DNA of 64,000 nt from Isoetes taiwanensis. Lineage: Eukaryota; Streptophyta; Lycopodiopsida; Isoetales; Isoetaceae. Below, piece after piece: positions 20,412 through 32,656 of this stretch (its first letter is position 1; every line of letters starts with the position of its first letter). The translations under genes and the position numbers were made by a program. Below the pieces are notes generated by a model. The model searched no databases. It was not told where the DNA came from and saw only the letters and a list, made by a program, of their open reading frames with translations. Where the stretch lies: contig JAJEKV010000079.1 in assembly GCA_021234155.1 (NCBI GenBank), positions 3,690,261 to 3,754,260 of the forward strand. The letters run 5' to 3'.

Positions 20412-23400
20412 TCAAGTCGAGTTGTCATGCAGACCAAGTGCCTGCACAAATTTTGAGAATTTTGGAGCACCAAGTGCCTTTGTAATAATGTCAGCAATCA
20501 TTTCTCCACTTGGACAGTATTCAATCTCCAACAATCCTTTGGCCAAGATATCTCTGATAAAGTGCACTTTTATGTCAACATGTTTCATTCTTTTGTGAAA
20601 AACCGGGTCATGAGCAATTTGGATAGCACTTTGATTATCTACCCTGATAATCATTCCTTGATCAGTGTGTATCTGGAATTCCATAAGAAGTCGCTGCAGC
20701 CAAAGTCCTTCATTGAAGGCACTTGCTATTGCATAATATTCTGCATCAGTTGTTGATTGAGCCACACAACTCTGCTTTACACTATTCCAACTGATAGCAC
20801 CATCTGCTAAAATGAAAGTATACCCTGTGGTTGATTTTCTGTCAGCTGCACCTCCCCAATCAGAATCTTGAGTTCCCTGTGGCATGGTAGCTAATTCCAA
20901 GTTTTAAACTTCTAGAAATGTATCTCAAGCATCTTTTTAGTGCTACACAGTGAGTGTTCTTGGGATCATTGCAAAATTGACTAAGCTTTGAAATAGGCAA
21001 GGCCAAGTCTGGTCTAGTTGAGACTGCTGCAAAGTTTAGAGTCCCAATGATGCTTCTATAATTTTCTTGAAGAAAGGTAAAATGAGATAGACAATCAAGG
21101 TCATTGGGTAACAGAAATATTCCAAATTCAAGAGGTGTAGAGATGAAATTGCAATTGAGCAGACAAAGCCTATGAAGAAGATCAGTGAGATATTTTTCTT
21201 GATGAAGGTGCAAAGTTCCCATGGCTTGGTTATAGAGGATTTGGAGGCCAAGAAAATGATGAATTGGTCCTAAATCTCGCATTCTAAAATGCAGGTGCAG
21301 TTGATGTTTCAGATCATTTAGATCAGACTCTTTTGCAAGGTCATCGACATAGCATAGGATATAGATAGGATCTGGAACAAGTCTAAAATATAGACTAGGA
21401 TCTGCAGCACTAACTTGAAAGTTTAAGCTTAAAAGAGTATGATTTAGCTTGAAATACCATGTTCTTGGAGCTTGTCTCAGACCGTACAATGCCTTGTGAA
21501 GTTTGTAGACTAATCCTTCTTCGTGTACAAACCCTTCAAGTTGTTCTATGTAAACTTCTTCCTGTAATTCTCCATGTAGAAAAGCATTAGTAACATCAAG
21601 TTGGTGAGTATGATAGTGTCAAAGACAAGCACGTGCCAGCAGAGTTCGAATGGTAGTCATTCTTATCACTGGAGCAAATGTTCTGTCAAAATCCACACCA
21701 GGGATTTGAGTGAAACCTCTAGCCACTAGGCGAGCTTTAAATCTGTCAATATCTCCATTACAATTGTACTTAATTTTGAAAATCCATCTAGACCCTACAA
21801 CAGTCCTGTCTGTAGGTCTAACAGTCAATGACCAAGTTCCTGCTTGAGCAATTGAGCTCAATTCTTCATGCATAGCCTTTAGCCATTGTTCAGACTGTGA
21901 ACTCTTAATTGCTTCCTCAAAGTTTTGAGGTTCAGAGATGAAGTCTTCTGTTGCAAAGACATAATCTTGAAGCCAAGATGGTGCTTTCCTTGTACGTACA
22001 GGACGTGAAGGAATCATGGAATGATGTATAGGTGCCTCAATAGGCTCAATTTCAGTGGGCAAATCCACATCAAGACTATCTGGTTGGTCAGACATATCAG
22101 CAGGCAGATCTTTATCAGATGGGATTGGTAAGACAGATGTAGATGAAGCAAATGGAGTTGGCAAGACAGATGGCATATTAACATCATGTTCTTCTGGCAA
22201 AATGATGAAAGTGGACATATCATGTGTGACTCTTGGAAAACAACTTTCAAATTCATTAAACTGTGCATGACAACTCACCACAAGTTTGTTTGTGTCAAGG
22301 TCGAGAAATCGATAAGCTTTTCTGTTGCTACAGTATCCCAAAAGCATGCAGTGTTTTTCTTGTACCTCCATCTTCCCATTTGATAATGGTAACTTAACAA
22401 ATGCCCTGCATCCAAAAACTTTAGCATGTGCAAGTGATCCCTGCTTTCCTGACCAAACAACTTCAGGAATTTTGAACATGAGGCTAGCATGTGGAACTCT
22501 GTTCATGAGATAGGCAGCTGTCATGATTGCCTCTCCCCAAAACCGTGCTGGAACATTCATTGCAATAAGCAATGTTCTTGCCATTTCAATCAAGCTTCGA
22601 TTCACTCTTTCTGCCCTGCCATTTTGTTCTGGAGTATGAGGAGCAGTGAATTGGTGTTCAATCGAATGTGTAACCAAAAAGGTCTCAAACATGTTTGAGC
22701 AGGACTCTCCACCATTGTCTGATCTGATAGCAATGATCTGATTCCCTGAGGTCTTTTGAACTGAGTTTTTTGAACATTTGGAAATGCTCAAAACACTGAT
22801 TCTTTGTTTTCAGCAACACAAATACCTTGCATGAGAAATCGTCAAGAAAGACCAAGAAATACCTTGACCCAGCAGTAGTTGGAGGATTAACTGGTCCACA
22901 CAGATCAGTGTGAAGTAATTCGAGCTGCTTGGAAGCATGAGAAGTGGACAATGGGAAGTGATTTCTGGTAATCTTTCCTTGCATGCATGCATTACAAGGT
23001 TTTCTTTCTTGTTTCTTGCCTTTTACATCTCCCAACTGCATCAAAAGATTAACCTTCTTGCATGCAATATGCCCAACCTGTGATGCCAGATAGATGTATC
23101 TGTAGGTGGTTCTGCAACAAGATTGAGATACTCCACCTGGACAGCTTGAATTTCATATAAATTGCCAACCCTAAATGCTGAGAACAGCTTCTTGTGAGCA
23201 GCATCCAAGATATCACACTTGTGAGTAAAGAACCGGATCTCATATCCATCATCTGTAAGCTTACTCACAGACAGCAGATTTTTGTATAACCCAGGCACAT
23301 ACAATACTTCATGCACCACGACTGAAGATGTACCAAGCATGATTTTGATTGTACCTGAGCCAACAGCAATTTGTACATGATGATCTCCCATTTTGATAGT

Positions 23401-23615
23401 GCGAGGATGTGCAAGCTTCTTATATTGAATAAAGAATTCTTTCTGAGGAGTCATATGACTCGTGGCCCCTGAATCCATAAACCAAATAACCTCCGAGACC
23501 TCTTGGGCGTCCTCCATGGAAGCATAGAGAAATTCTGTGGTTTTAAGCTTGGATACAGGTGCAGGAGCTCTACAATCTTTTGCTAAATGCCCAAGAACTT
23601 GACATCTATAGCAAA
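20412..23615 (-). pseudogene. Copia element 1 pol (protease, integrase, RT, RNase H), frameshifted
   Basis: Read from 23615 down. A zinc knuckle CYRCQVLGHLAKDC comes first (about 23577-23615). Protease follows with WFMDSGATSHMT (23041-23517), then GAG-pre-integrase with WHHRLG. The integrase core has HTDLCGP, SDNGGE and NGRAERVNRSLIEMA (22685-22791 and on). Next are reverse transcriptase with DRTFAPV and YVDDL (21619-22791; 20860-21489) and RNase H with QSTTDAEYYAIASA (20412-20900). Small deletions against element 2 remove bases after YVDDL and near 20880 and break the frame, so the polyprotein is dead. Confidence 0.9.
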
Positions 23616-23628
23616 TAATTTATCAAAC

Positions 23629-24353
23629 TTACCCTTCTTTGCCGGAAGCTTGGATTTTTCGGATGAGCTCTGCTTGCATGTACATTAAGGTTTCTCCAGG
23701 ACGAGTTTTGAGCTGTTGCTGGCGAATCACTTCAGCTTTGAGGCGCTCCAGAGCCTTCTCAAAGGTATAATCCGACAATCTGCCCTCCATATTGATGATA
23801 ATCCCTTCAAATGTCTGTGGTAGACTATTCAAGAGCATGCAGACTTTTTCATCTTCAGTAATATCCACCCCTGTGGATTGCAATTCATCAAGCAAGTCTT
23901 TCATAAGACAAATGTGTTCCATAAAATCAGCTCCAATTTGCAACTGAAGCCCATACAACTGCTTCTTCAGCGCAACCCGGTTTCCAGCAAGATTTGATGC
24001 ATATTGATTCACAAGAATGCGCCAAATATCACATGCAGAGCTCGATCCTTTGACAAGTCGAGCTGGTGTATCATCCAAACTGCAGCAGATAATTAAACGG
24101 GCCTTATGATCCTTCTCAGCAAGATCTTTGGCCGAAGCATTCAGGGCAACCTCAATAGTTCCTTCATCGGAAGCATCAAGATTTACAGACACATCCTCCC
24201 CTACAGCAGTTGGATTTTGAACCATATCCCAGGCTCCTTATCCTCAAGGAGCATCTGGATTCGCCACTTCCAAAGCTGGAAGTTACGGCCGGTAAACCTG
24301 GAACCAGGCGCCATTCATAGGAGGTAAAACCTCCTCCGTTTGCAGCAGAGTCC
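23629..24353 (-). pseudogene. Copia element 1 gag
   Basis: The open part (24225-23629) contains the gag-like helical region LVNQYASNLAGNRVALKKQ, FMEHICLMKDLLDEL and NSLPQTFEGIIINMEGRL. The expected start (ATG about 24353) is separated by a one-base frame loss near 24235 relative to element 2. Confidence 0.85.
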
Positions 24354-24462
24354 ATTCGTTCAAAAAAAAAGGTGACAGAATTTAAACAAGGAGGCTAAGA
24401 GGAATTAATCAGGCAAGAGTACGACTGACATAGATCTTTAAAAACGGAGTGGGCCCATAACC

Positions 24463-24741
24463 TGTTAGAATATTAACAGATTATAACAAAAAAGGATCAA
24501 ACCTTTTGAACAGAATAACAACGACAACAAGGATAACAATGATAGCAAAACAGATGATATTGCGCAAGCACTGCAACAGTGTGTTTCATTCATGTTCTCA
24601 ACAGTTTAAATACATGAAATGTCATAAGTTTAGGCTGAACATAAGCCTTAACTTCTGGCTCAACTTCTGGCCCTCAATTAGCTCCAATGCTTAAGCATTT
24701 TCTAATAATAAGCATACTTAATTTCAGCAACTATTCCAACA
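24463..24741 (-). repeat. Copia LTR shared by elements 1 and 2
   Basis: 279 bp from TGTTAGAATATT to CTATTCCAACA. It is the 5' LTR of element 1, with a putative primer site just outside (minus-strand GGTTATGGGCCCAC). It is also the 3' LTR of element 2, whose polypurine tract lies at 24742-24750. Confidence 0.9.
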
Positions 24742-24838
24742 TCCCCTTCTAAAATTAAGCAGCTTTGAAAACAAAAATAACTTCAAAAAAAATACAGCAG
24801 AATATGAAAAACGGTTCGCATCAGAAAACAAGTGATGA

Positions 24839-25527
24839 TCAAGTCGAGTAGTCATGCAGACCAAGTGCCTGCACAAATTTTGAGAATTTTGGAGCACCAA
24901 GTGCCTTTGTCATGATGTCAGCAATCATTTCTCCACTTGGACAGTATTCAATCTCCAACAATCCTTTGGCCAAGATATCTCTGATAAAGTGCACTTTTAT
25001 GTCAACATGTTTCATTCTTTTGTGAAAAACCGGGTCATGAGCAATTTGGATAGCACTTTGATTATCTACCCTGATAATCATTCCTTGATCAGTGTGTATC
25101 TGGAATTCCATAAGAAGTCGCTGCAGCCAAAGTCCTTCATTGAAGGCACTTGCTATTGCATAATATTCTGCCTCAGTTGTTGATTGAGCCACACAACTCT
25201 GCTTTACACTATTCCAACTGATAGCACCATCTGCTAAAATGAAAGTATACCCTGTGGTTAATTTTCTGTCAGCTGAACCTCCCCAATCAGAATCTGAGTA
25301 TCCAGAAGCTCTTGAGTTCCCTGTGGCATGGTAGTTAATTCTAAGTTTTAAACTTCCAGAAATGTATCTCAAGCATCTTTTTAGTGCTGCACAGTGAGTG
25401 TTATTGGAATCATTGCAAAATTGACTAAGCTTTGAAATAGGCAAGGCCAAGTCTGGTCTAGTTGAGACTGCTGCAAAGTTTAGAGTCCCAATGATGCTTC
25501 TATAGTTTTCTTGAAGAAAGGTAAAAT
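24839..25527 (-). pseudogene. Copia element 2, RNase H and RT end (3' part)
   Basis: The frame 25450-24839 is open and nearly identical to element 1 (QSTTEAEYYAIASAFNEG). It retains the SGYSDSDWGGSADRK segment lost in element 1. The sequence is cut at 25527 by the LINE block and resumes at 32657. Confidence 0.88.
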
Positions 25528-25605
25528 TTATTTAATTTAATTTAATTTATTAAATAGCTCTCTTAGGGCCTATGAAGAGGCCATGGAGCCTGAGTACAAA
25601 TATCA

Positions 25606-25970
25606 TCATAGTTTCAACAAAAATGAGCGATGTGCATCCACTATTTTGAAATATGATCCTAAGTCTAAAGGAGATAAAGTAAACAAGGAAGAAAAATCTA
25701 CTGCATGAATATCAAACTTCCTTCTGATATCTTCATATGCCAAGCAAGATGTAAATACGTGGAGCTCATCCTCTACACTTTTTGTGTCACATAACCTGCA
25801 CAACCGATCCTCAATAGGGGTCTTGGACCAACGACCTGTCTCGATCTCCAATCTGTGAGAGCTGGTTCTATAGCGGGCTATGATCTGTTTGAATGCACGA
25901 GGGACGTTAGCATTTAGATACTCTGGGCTTTGATATACCATTATCTGATTAACATGGCTCTTATAACTTA
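25606..25970 (-). pseudogene. Outer LINE (B): ORF2 C-terminal fragment
   Basis: The minus strand reads VNQIMVYQSPEYLN, then IIARYRTSSHRLEIETGRW, CRLCDTKSVEDELHVFTSC and LDLGSYFKIVD. All match the tail of the intact LINE (ending CCLDAQVEDERHALLHC). Confidence 0.85.
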
Positions 25971-26838
25971 ACCACTATAATAAATCGCTAGGAAACCACT
26001 ATAGATGTGGTTTTTTATGTCAAAATTTGTATTCCTAATAAAAACCACATAACATAGTGGTTTTCATAACTAGTGCATGGTTATTCATGTTGCTTTTTTA
26101 TTATAGCATGGTTTATTAAAACCGATATTGTTTTATTATATAGTTTCTAGCACCAACAGTGGTCATTCATGTTGGTTTTCTAATGTCACGTGGTTTATTA
26201 AATCGACAGAGTTGTGTAGCATGGTTTTTCAACACAACTTTAATGTGGCAATGGTTCTTTATGTTGATTTTTTACTGTCACAAAGTTGAAGTACTTTATG
26301 GTGTGCTTTTTTATACCAACTTAAATGCCATGGTGATTATTCATGCTAGTTTTTTATATCAAGGTGTGTGTTATAAAATGGTTGTGGTTTATTTTATAAT
26401 TTCAATACCAAGTTAATTGTCATGGTAATTACTCATAGATATTCGCCTAAGAGGACTTGGCTATCTATAGTGATTACTCATAAGGCATCCAAAAACAATT
26501 ATCATAATTAACCACCAAACCACTATAGATATGGTCTTTTGTATTTTTTGTTTTTTTTGAAATACTTTGACCTTATTCAAATATAAAAGGACAAAACATA
26601 TCTTTTGTAATTTATTATTTTTTGGTCTCTTGTAAATTGTTTTGCATCTTTAGAAAAGCAATATAATAGTGGTTTTCTAGAGCTATATGTGGTTTTACAT
26701 TCACACTTCTTACATTAACTAGTTGAGGTCTATATCATGATCTTCTATCAGTGTTCTAAAACTATAGTTGCTACTTACTAATACAAGAAATTTATCCAAC
26801 TTGTTGCAAAAGAGGTTTTATGTTAATTCAAGAGAATC
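25971..26838. other. AT-rich repeat segment with AACCAC...GTGGTT motifs
   Basis: AACCACTATAGATGTGGTT near 26000, AACCACATAACATAGTGGTT near 26042, ACCACTATAGATATGGTC near 26518 and similar units recur. There are no coding frames. It resembles the subterminal repeats of a CACTA-like or MITE element, but I could not define ends. Confidence 0.35.
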
Positions 26839-27111
26839 TCAGTTCTGGACATGATAAAAGTAACTAAAAATGTTCAATTTTGCAATTCGAACTTCCATAT
26901 TTGCCAGAATATTCAGAAGCAGTGTGAAAACTCTAGTCGAATATTCAGAAGCAGGGGGAAGTAGCTCCAGCACAGAAGCAGAAGAATCCATAGTTGTTGG
27001 CAGTGTTGTGAGGAGAGTTGTTGCTGACACAACAACAACATATCGCCAGTCATCTCCTTTGCATTGGTCGCGGAAAAAAAACCGCCGCCTGAACAAAAAC
27101 GTCTGTACGGC

Positions 27112-27811
27112 ATGTCCAAAACTCAGGCCCAACTGGACCTGTCACAGAAGATCTTCGATCTTCTTGGGGATTTCGTTGCAAAATCAGAGGCTAGATGGGC
27201 CATCCAAGAGAAGCAGGCAGCGGAAATTGGAGCGCTCCAGGTGCACGTAGAAGATCTGAAGGAGGAAATAACCGGACTCCGGAAAGAATTACAGGAAACA
27301 TGCTCCGAATTGAAGCAATACAAGGAAAAGGCTAGTGAATTTGAGCATAAATTTGAACTGTGGAATGCCCATAATGAAACTGAACAGAAAGAGGAAGAAG
27401 ATGAAACGGTTGAGAAGATCGTAGTTGGAGTTGAATCTAGAGTAGCTTCTATTCTAAAAAGAAGAGCAGCTACGAAATGATAAGAGACTTAATATTAAGC
27501 TTTCTGGGCATGATTTCTTTAAGGAAACAATGGCCCTTCATGACCCTGGTTATGTAGAATGTTTCCGAGTGGGAAAAAAAGTTATGGGAAGACCACGTCC
27601 TGTAATTATCAAATTTCAAGACCTGCAGGCCCGTGAAAGAGTTATGCGAAATAAGGGAGTGCTCAAAGGGACTCAAATTTGGCTAAATGAAAATCTTACC
27701 ATGCAACAACAAGAAGAACACCGCCTGCAACTCGCTCAGTTGAAGGAATTAAAAGCAACAGGAAGACATGCTTTTCTTGGATCAAAGAGGCTGGAGGTGC
27801 AGTGGTACTAG
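27112..27811 (+). pseudogene. LINE A ORF1 (coiled-coil plus RRM-like protein), one frameshift
   Basis: ATG 27112 (MSKTQAQLDL) opens a protein with a long coiled coil (VEDLKEEITGLRKELQETCSELKQYKEKA). The frame stops at 27480. The next frame continues at once with NIKLSGHDFFKE, then VECFRVGKKVMGRPRPVIIK, RERVMRNKGVLKGTQIWLNE and the C-terminal basic part. This is the L1 ORF1p order: trimerising coil, RRM, C-terminal domain. A one-base change near 27475 joins the two. Confidence 0.75.
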
Positions 27812-27837
27812 CATAGGGATTCGCAGACCTCAGGTTC

Positions 27838-30800
27838 ATGGCATGGAATATAAATGGATTTAATGAGAGAAAACGAGTAGTTATAGAGCAAATGCTATCT
27901 GATCTTGATGTGCTTATTTTATTGGAAACATGGGAACATGAAACAGCCAGATTATGAGAATTACGAGGATTTACTTTGCTTCAATCTGCATGGAATCAGA
28001 AAGGGCCAGGACGTGGAAGGGGATTTGGAGGCATAGCCTGTTACATCCGAAATGCAATTACGAGAAATGTAAGTATTGTGAAGGTATGCAAATTTAACCA
28101 ATATATATGGCTGGAAATCAAAGGATGCCTCTCAATGTTCTTAGCTGTTGTTTATTTTGCGCCTTTGGATAGTCATATATACGTCCATGGAGGCCCATGT
28201 GCTGCTGATCCACTTCTGAATTTAGCTTTGGATGCTTCTGAATTTAAAAAGAAAGGGCAAGTGTTTATTGCAGGAGACTTTAATGGTCGCATTGGCCAGA
28301 AACAAGCAAGTATTCATGTAGAAGGCGTACAAGACTTATGGATGCCAGAGATGGCTGCAGAGGATCTTATGCAGGCAGGTTGGATTAGATGCTCTGAAGA
28401 TAAAGAGGAGAATAATATGGGCCACCAGTTATTACAATTCTGTGAGTCATTGGATTTAGTCATTTATAATGGTTTGCCTTATTTTCCTGCTTCTGGGTCT
28501 TTTACATGCATACGCCCGCAAGGTACCAGTGTAGTGGACTATTTATTGGGAGAACCGCTAGCTAAGAAGGTAGTACAAGACTTTCATATAGCTATTGAAG
28601 CGGAGTCAGATCATGCAACTTTGAGATTTAAAATACATGTACAAATGCAAATTGAGTCACAGCACCCTGTGCCAATTGGCCGCCTCAAACTTAATGGTGA
28701 TAAAGCAAGAGATTTTGCAGATATGATGGAGAATATCTTCCCAATGCTTCACTGGCCAGATACTTTATCTGAAAAGAATGAGCTTCTTATGAAAACTCTA
28801 TTGGAAGTAGGCATGCAGGTATTTGGACAGACTAAGAAATCTAAACAGAAAAACCAGAAGTGGTGGGATGAGGAATGTGCAGCGGCGAAGCATGATGTAT
28901 ACCAGTCTTTGGATAAGACAGAAGCAAAGCGGGTATTTAAGCAGCTAACAAAGCAAAAGGCAGCCGAGTGGGAAATGCGTTGGCAGGAGAAATTGTTTAT
29001 TGAAATAAATAATTGCCCTAGTACATTTTGGAGAAGAATGAAACCTGCCCCTATTGCACCAGGCGCTTTTAGCAGGGATGAACTTTTGGATTTTGTTAGA
29101 GAGTTGTACACAGTTTCTGGGAGCGAGCCCATGGAAATAATAGAGGAAGATGTTGCTGATATATTTAATGCCGTAGACGTACAATATGCTCTACGAAAGC
29201 TTGCTAATGGGAAGGCAAGAGATGGTGAAGGCTTTGCGATAGAATTGCTAAAGTGGGGAGGAGAACAGGTGCATGCAAAAATTGCTGAGCTTTTTAATGA
29301 AGCTTTAAGGTATGGCTTTCCTGAAAAGTGGTGTTTTAATCGGGTTATACCCATCTTGAAGGCAGGTGATCCAGACTGTGTACGTAATTATCGTACAATT
29401 TTAGTAAGCAATGTCATGGCCAAATTGTTCGGTGCTATTTTGGAGAACTATATAAGCCAATGGGCTGATGACAAAAATGTTAGAGCATTGGGTCAGGCAG
29501 GATTTCGAAAAAATCACTCTACTATAGATCATTTGTTTACTTTGAGAGTGATGGCGGAAGGGGCAAAGGGCATTGGAAGAGCTCTCTTTTGTTGTTTCGT
29601 AGACTTTGCCAAAGCATTCAACAGAGTGTCGCGTAAAAAAATGGGAGACAGAATGGCTAGATTGGAAATTCCAAAGGAGTTGCATAAGGGGGTTGCACGA
29701 CTCTATGAGAAGGTGTTGGTACAATTGTCATTTCCAATGGAAGGCCCAGAAAAAATCGCAAGCAATGTGGGTGTAAAACAAGGGTGTCCATTATCACCTA
29801 CTCTGTTTGGACTTGTTATTGACGAGCTTGAAGCATGGCTCGCAAAGGAAGATGCTGGTGTCCAGCTAGGTACATATGTTTTAAAGCTTTTGCTTTATGC
29901 TGATGACGTGGTACTTGTTTCTCAAACACCAAAGGGTTTGCAAAAACTTCTTCAAGAACTTGAGAAATTTTGTGTCTATGCTGGTATGAATGTGAATAAA
30001 GGGAAAACGAAGGTGATGGTGATGGGATCTCGCCAAAAAGCGGATATGGAATTTGATGGAGAGATTTTGGAACAGGTAAAATCATACAAGTATTTGGGCA
30101 TAGAGTTGACAAATAACTATAAATGGAATAGCGGAGTTCGCAAGAGAATATCAGGGGGGCTAAGGGCATTATATCATATGCTCAGCTATTGCAGAAATAA
30201 CCATATCTGGAGTTGGCACCTCCGTAAACTAATGTTTCGGACATTGGTTAAAACAGTGGTACTGTATGGTTGCATGGTCTGGGGTCCTGGTCTTGCACGA
30301 TCAAAGTGGAAGGAAGTAGAAAAGGTTCAAAAGCGTTTCTTGCTTGAAGAATTGGGAGTTAAAACTCAGACCCCATATGAGATGTTGCTTGCAGAAACAG
30401 GTATGTATCCGCTTGAAGTGGAAGCCCTTTGTCAAACACTGGAGTATTTTGGTAGAATACAAAAATTAGAAGACCACAGATTGCCGAGACAAGCCTTGCA
30501 AGAATCTAAAATCCAATCCCATGTGGGATGGTATAAGTATTTAGAAGAGTGGGCAGGCTATTGGGGCATTGGACTGGATGATCTACCTTCATCTAGTATA
30601 GGGATCCGAGATTTAGTGACCGGTAAATCTTTGTTGAAATTGTGGCCAGTTGGAGATCTTGGGACAAAAAGAAACTTTTACAGGGAAGAAGTAAATGCAA
30701 TGGTAGTCTATGGCGAGCAGGATTATTTAAATGGTAAGCTTAGTAGAGGAAAGCGGAAGCTTCTCTCTTGCATGCGCCTAAGTTCACATAGACTAGAAAT

Positions 30801-31065
30801 TGAGGTGGGACGAGAGCAGGATATGCCACGTGAATTGCGTTTTTGTCCTTGCTGCCTAGATGCTCAAGTAGAAGATGAACGACATGCTCTTCTCCATTGC
30901 TCAGCTTTTGACTACCTAAGGGCACAGCATGATATCAGCTGCGATTCTTTTCACGAGCTTTTGAATTTACCAGTTATAAAACTTGGTATGTATCTTCAAG
31001 ATTATGACAGGTCAAGGAAAGAGCTACTGGACCTTTACGACATGGCAAAAGACCTTGATGTGTAA
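27838..31065 (+). pseudogene. LINE A ORF2: endonuclease and reverse transcriptase, one premature stop
   Basis: ATG 27838 starts MAWNINGF, the APE endonuclease N-terminus, with LLETWE. Codon 40 is TGA (27955-27957), after which 1036 codons are open to TAA 31065. Endonuclease motifs are GDFNGRIG and the final SDH (ESDHATL). RT motifs are GQAGFRKNHSTIDHLF, FVDFAKAFNRVS, GVKQGCPLSPTLF and the catalytic YADD (LLLYADDVVLV). The end has a zinc knuckle CPCCLDAQVEDERHALLHC. A CGA-to-TGA change, typical of methylated CpG decay, would explain the stop. No RNase H domain is seen. Confidence 0.9.
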
Positions 31066-31236
31066 GGTCTAGTTTTGTTAGTTTTTCCTTTTTTTTTTTC
31101 AGTTGACCAAAAAAAACATGCATGTAACTTTTCTCGTCTATGGACCTGATGGTCTAACAGGCGTGACTCAATACAATTACAATTACAATTACAATAAATT
31201 CTCTTTCTTGCAAAAAAAAAAAAAAAAAAAAAAAAA

Positions 31237-31590
31237 ACTTTTCTTCTTTCGTGCTTGTCAAAATGATCCATGCTTGCAATTCTTTAATATTCTACCTCCG
31301 TTCATGTGTCGTCATAGCTTTGATTCTTCCCATCTCCCTTCGCCATAGCCCCTACCACCTACAATTTTATATCAAGCCTTGGCAGTTATCGAAAATTAAA
31401 AGGTAGCCGAATACTAATTGAACGAATTGGCCACTTTAAGATTTAGCCACTTTGATTCTGGTTAAGGAGGACTGAAATTGCAATAAAGATGTTTTATATC
31501 TAGTGGAATTAGAAGCTTCAAGCTATACTACCTGGAGGAATTCATTCTGTGAGATTCTAATACCTGGAGGAATTCCTTTTGTATTGAATC
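31237..31590. other. No gene; contains a short direct repeat
   Basis: TACCTGGAGGAATTC occurs twice near 31529 and 31561. Nothing else is recognisable. This segment bridges LINE A and the LINE B endonuclease fragment. Confidence 0.35.
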
Positions 31591-32656
31591 TCATATGGAG
31601 GGCCTTTGTATTGGAGCTTGTTGGGTAGATTTAGAACAAACAGAAACATGATGATTAGGGCTAAAAAATTCCTCACGAAGCAAGTACATCATTGAAAAAA
31701 AGGGGGCAAAATGGCATGCTAATTCTAATTTTTTTTTTGGAGACTTTTTGAGCTGGTTACTGAGTTGTATCTGCCTCTGCTTTAAGTAGGTGCGCTTTTT
31801 GGATCGTAGAAGTCTTTTATACGAAGCTGGTTTCTGGATACAATGTCTTGGCAGTTTGGACCATGCTTCACTACATTCTTTGTCCCACCATGCATTGCAA
31901 GGTCTGCCTTTGATGCATCTCTTTGTGTGGCCAAATGTCTTGTCTGCTGCTTCTAGCAGTAGGCTTGTGAATGTTGCAGCATCGTCTTTCAGAATACCCG
32001 ACCAATGGACCCCATCAAGCACCCTTTCAATTGCACATTTGTATGCTTTAGCATGCTTGTAATCCACTCTTAGTCTAGGCTGAAAAAGAGGCTGCTGTAA
32101 ATCCATTTCAAGTTTTGTTTTGAGTACTACGTGCAAAGGTAAATAGTCTGATTCTGGCAACTTCTCACATATGGTGCATTCTTGGACCAAATTCAAGTTC
32201 ATTGCCAAGAGATAATCAACAGTGCTGGAGCCTGCATGATTCATACAAGTAAGCTTGTCAAAACGTGAAAAGCAACTCAAACCATTTATGATCTTTAAAT
32301 TACACACTGTACAAAATTCCAGCAGCAATTCACCCCTGTGATTTGATATGATGTCCTCCGAATGTCTGTTGAATGATGAATCCTCTACTTCATCCATTTG
32401 CACATTAGCCAAATCTTCATACGTGCATGCCTGCTTACAAGCTGTACGGGCATTGAAGTCGCCTAGGATTAGCACTTCTCCGATTGCTTGATATTTTAAG
32501 ACATCCATGCACAGCGAATGAAAGGGATCCCCTACATCCATGCCATGGCAATTATATATAGCAACGTTATTGGGAACAAAGTAGCAGATAGCCAGGTATA
32601 GGTTCATGCCAATGGCATTAATTCTCAACCAGATATATTGCTTGTTACTATCTTGT
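31591..32656 (-). pseudogene. Outer LINE (B): endonuclease domain fragment
   Basis: The open frame 32628-31591 (345 codons) encodes the APE-type nuclease region: YLAICYFVP, VLILGDFNARTA, LLEFCTVCNLKIINGLSCF, SSTVDYLLA and ESDYLPLHV (an SDY variant of the SDH motif). It continues outward to KQYIWLRIN near 32650, where the LINE is 5'-truncated. The RT domain that should follow is absent. Confidence 0.85.

Larger units (their letters stand above)
26839..31236 (+). mobile_element. Near-intact L1-type LINE (A)
   Basis: Two ORFs lie in the usual order, 26 bases apart: an ORF1 RNA-binding protein and an ORF2 endonuclease-RT. They are followed by a short 3' UTR with four CAATTA-like units (31166-31196) and a run of about 26 A (31211-31236). 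There is only one disabling change per ORF. The 5' boundary is uncertain and no clear target duplication was found. Confidence 0.8.

Noticed and set aside
24463-24741. Two independent copia insertions next to each other
   Set aside because: The middle LTR is single, and the only target duplication found is the outer TGCAA pair, so one compound locus fits better.
26839-27110. Plus-strand frame 26870-27250 as the LINE ORF1 start
   Set aside because: It overlaps the coiled-coil frame in another phase and lacks ORF1 features. ATG 27112 in the coiled-coil frame is a better start.
28749-29354. 201-codon minus-strand frame
   Set aside because: It is the antisense of the LINE ORF2 reverse transcriptase region.
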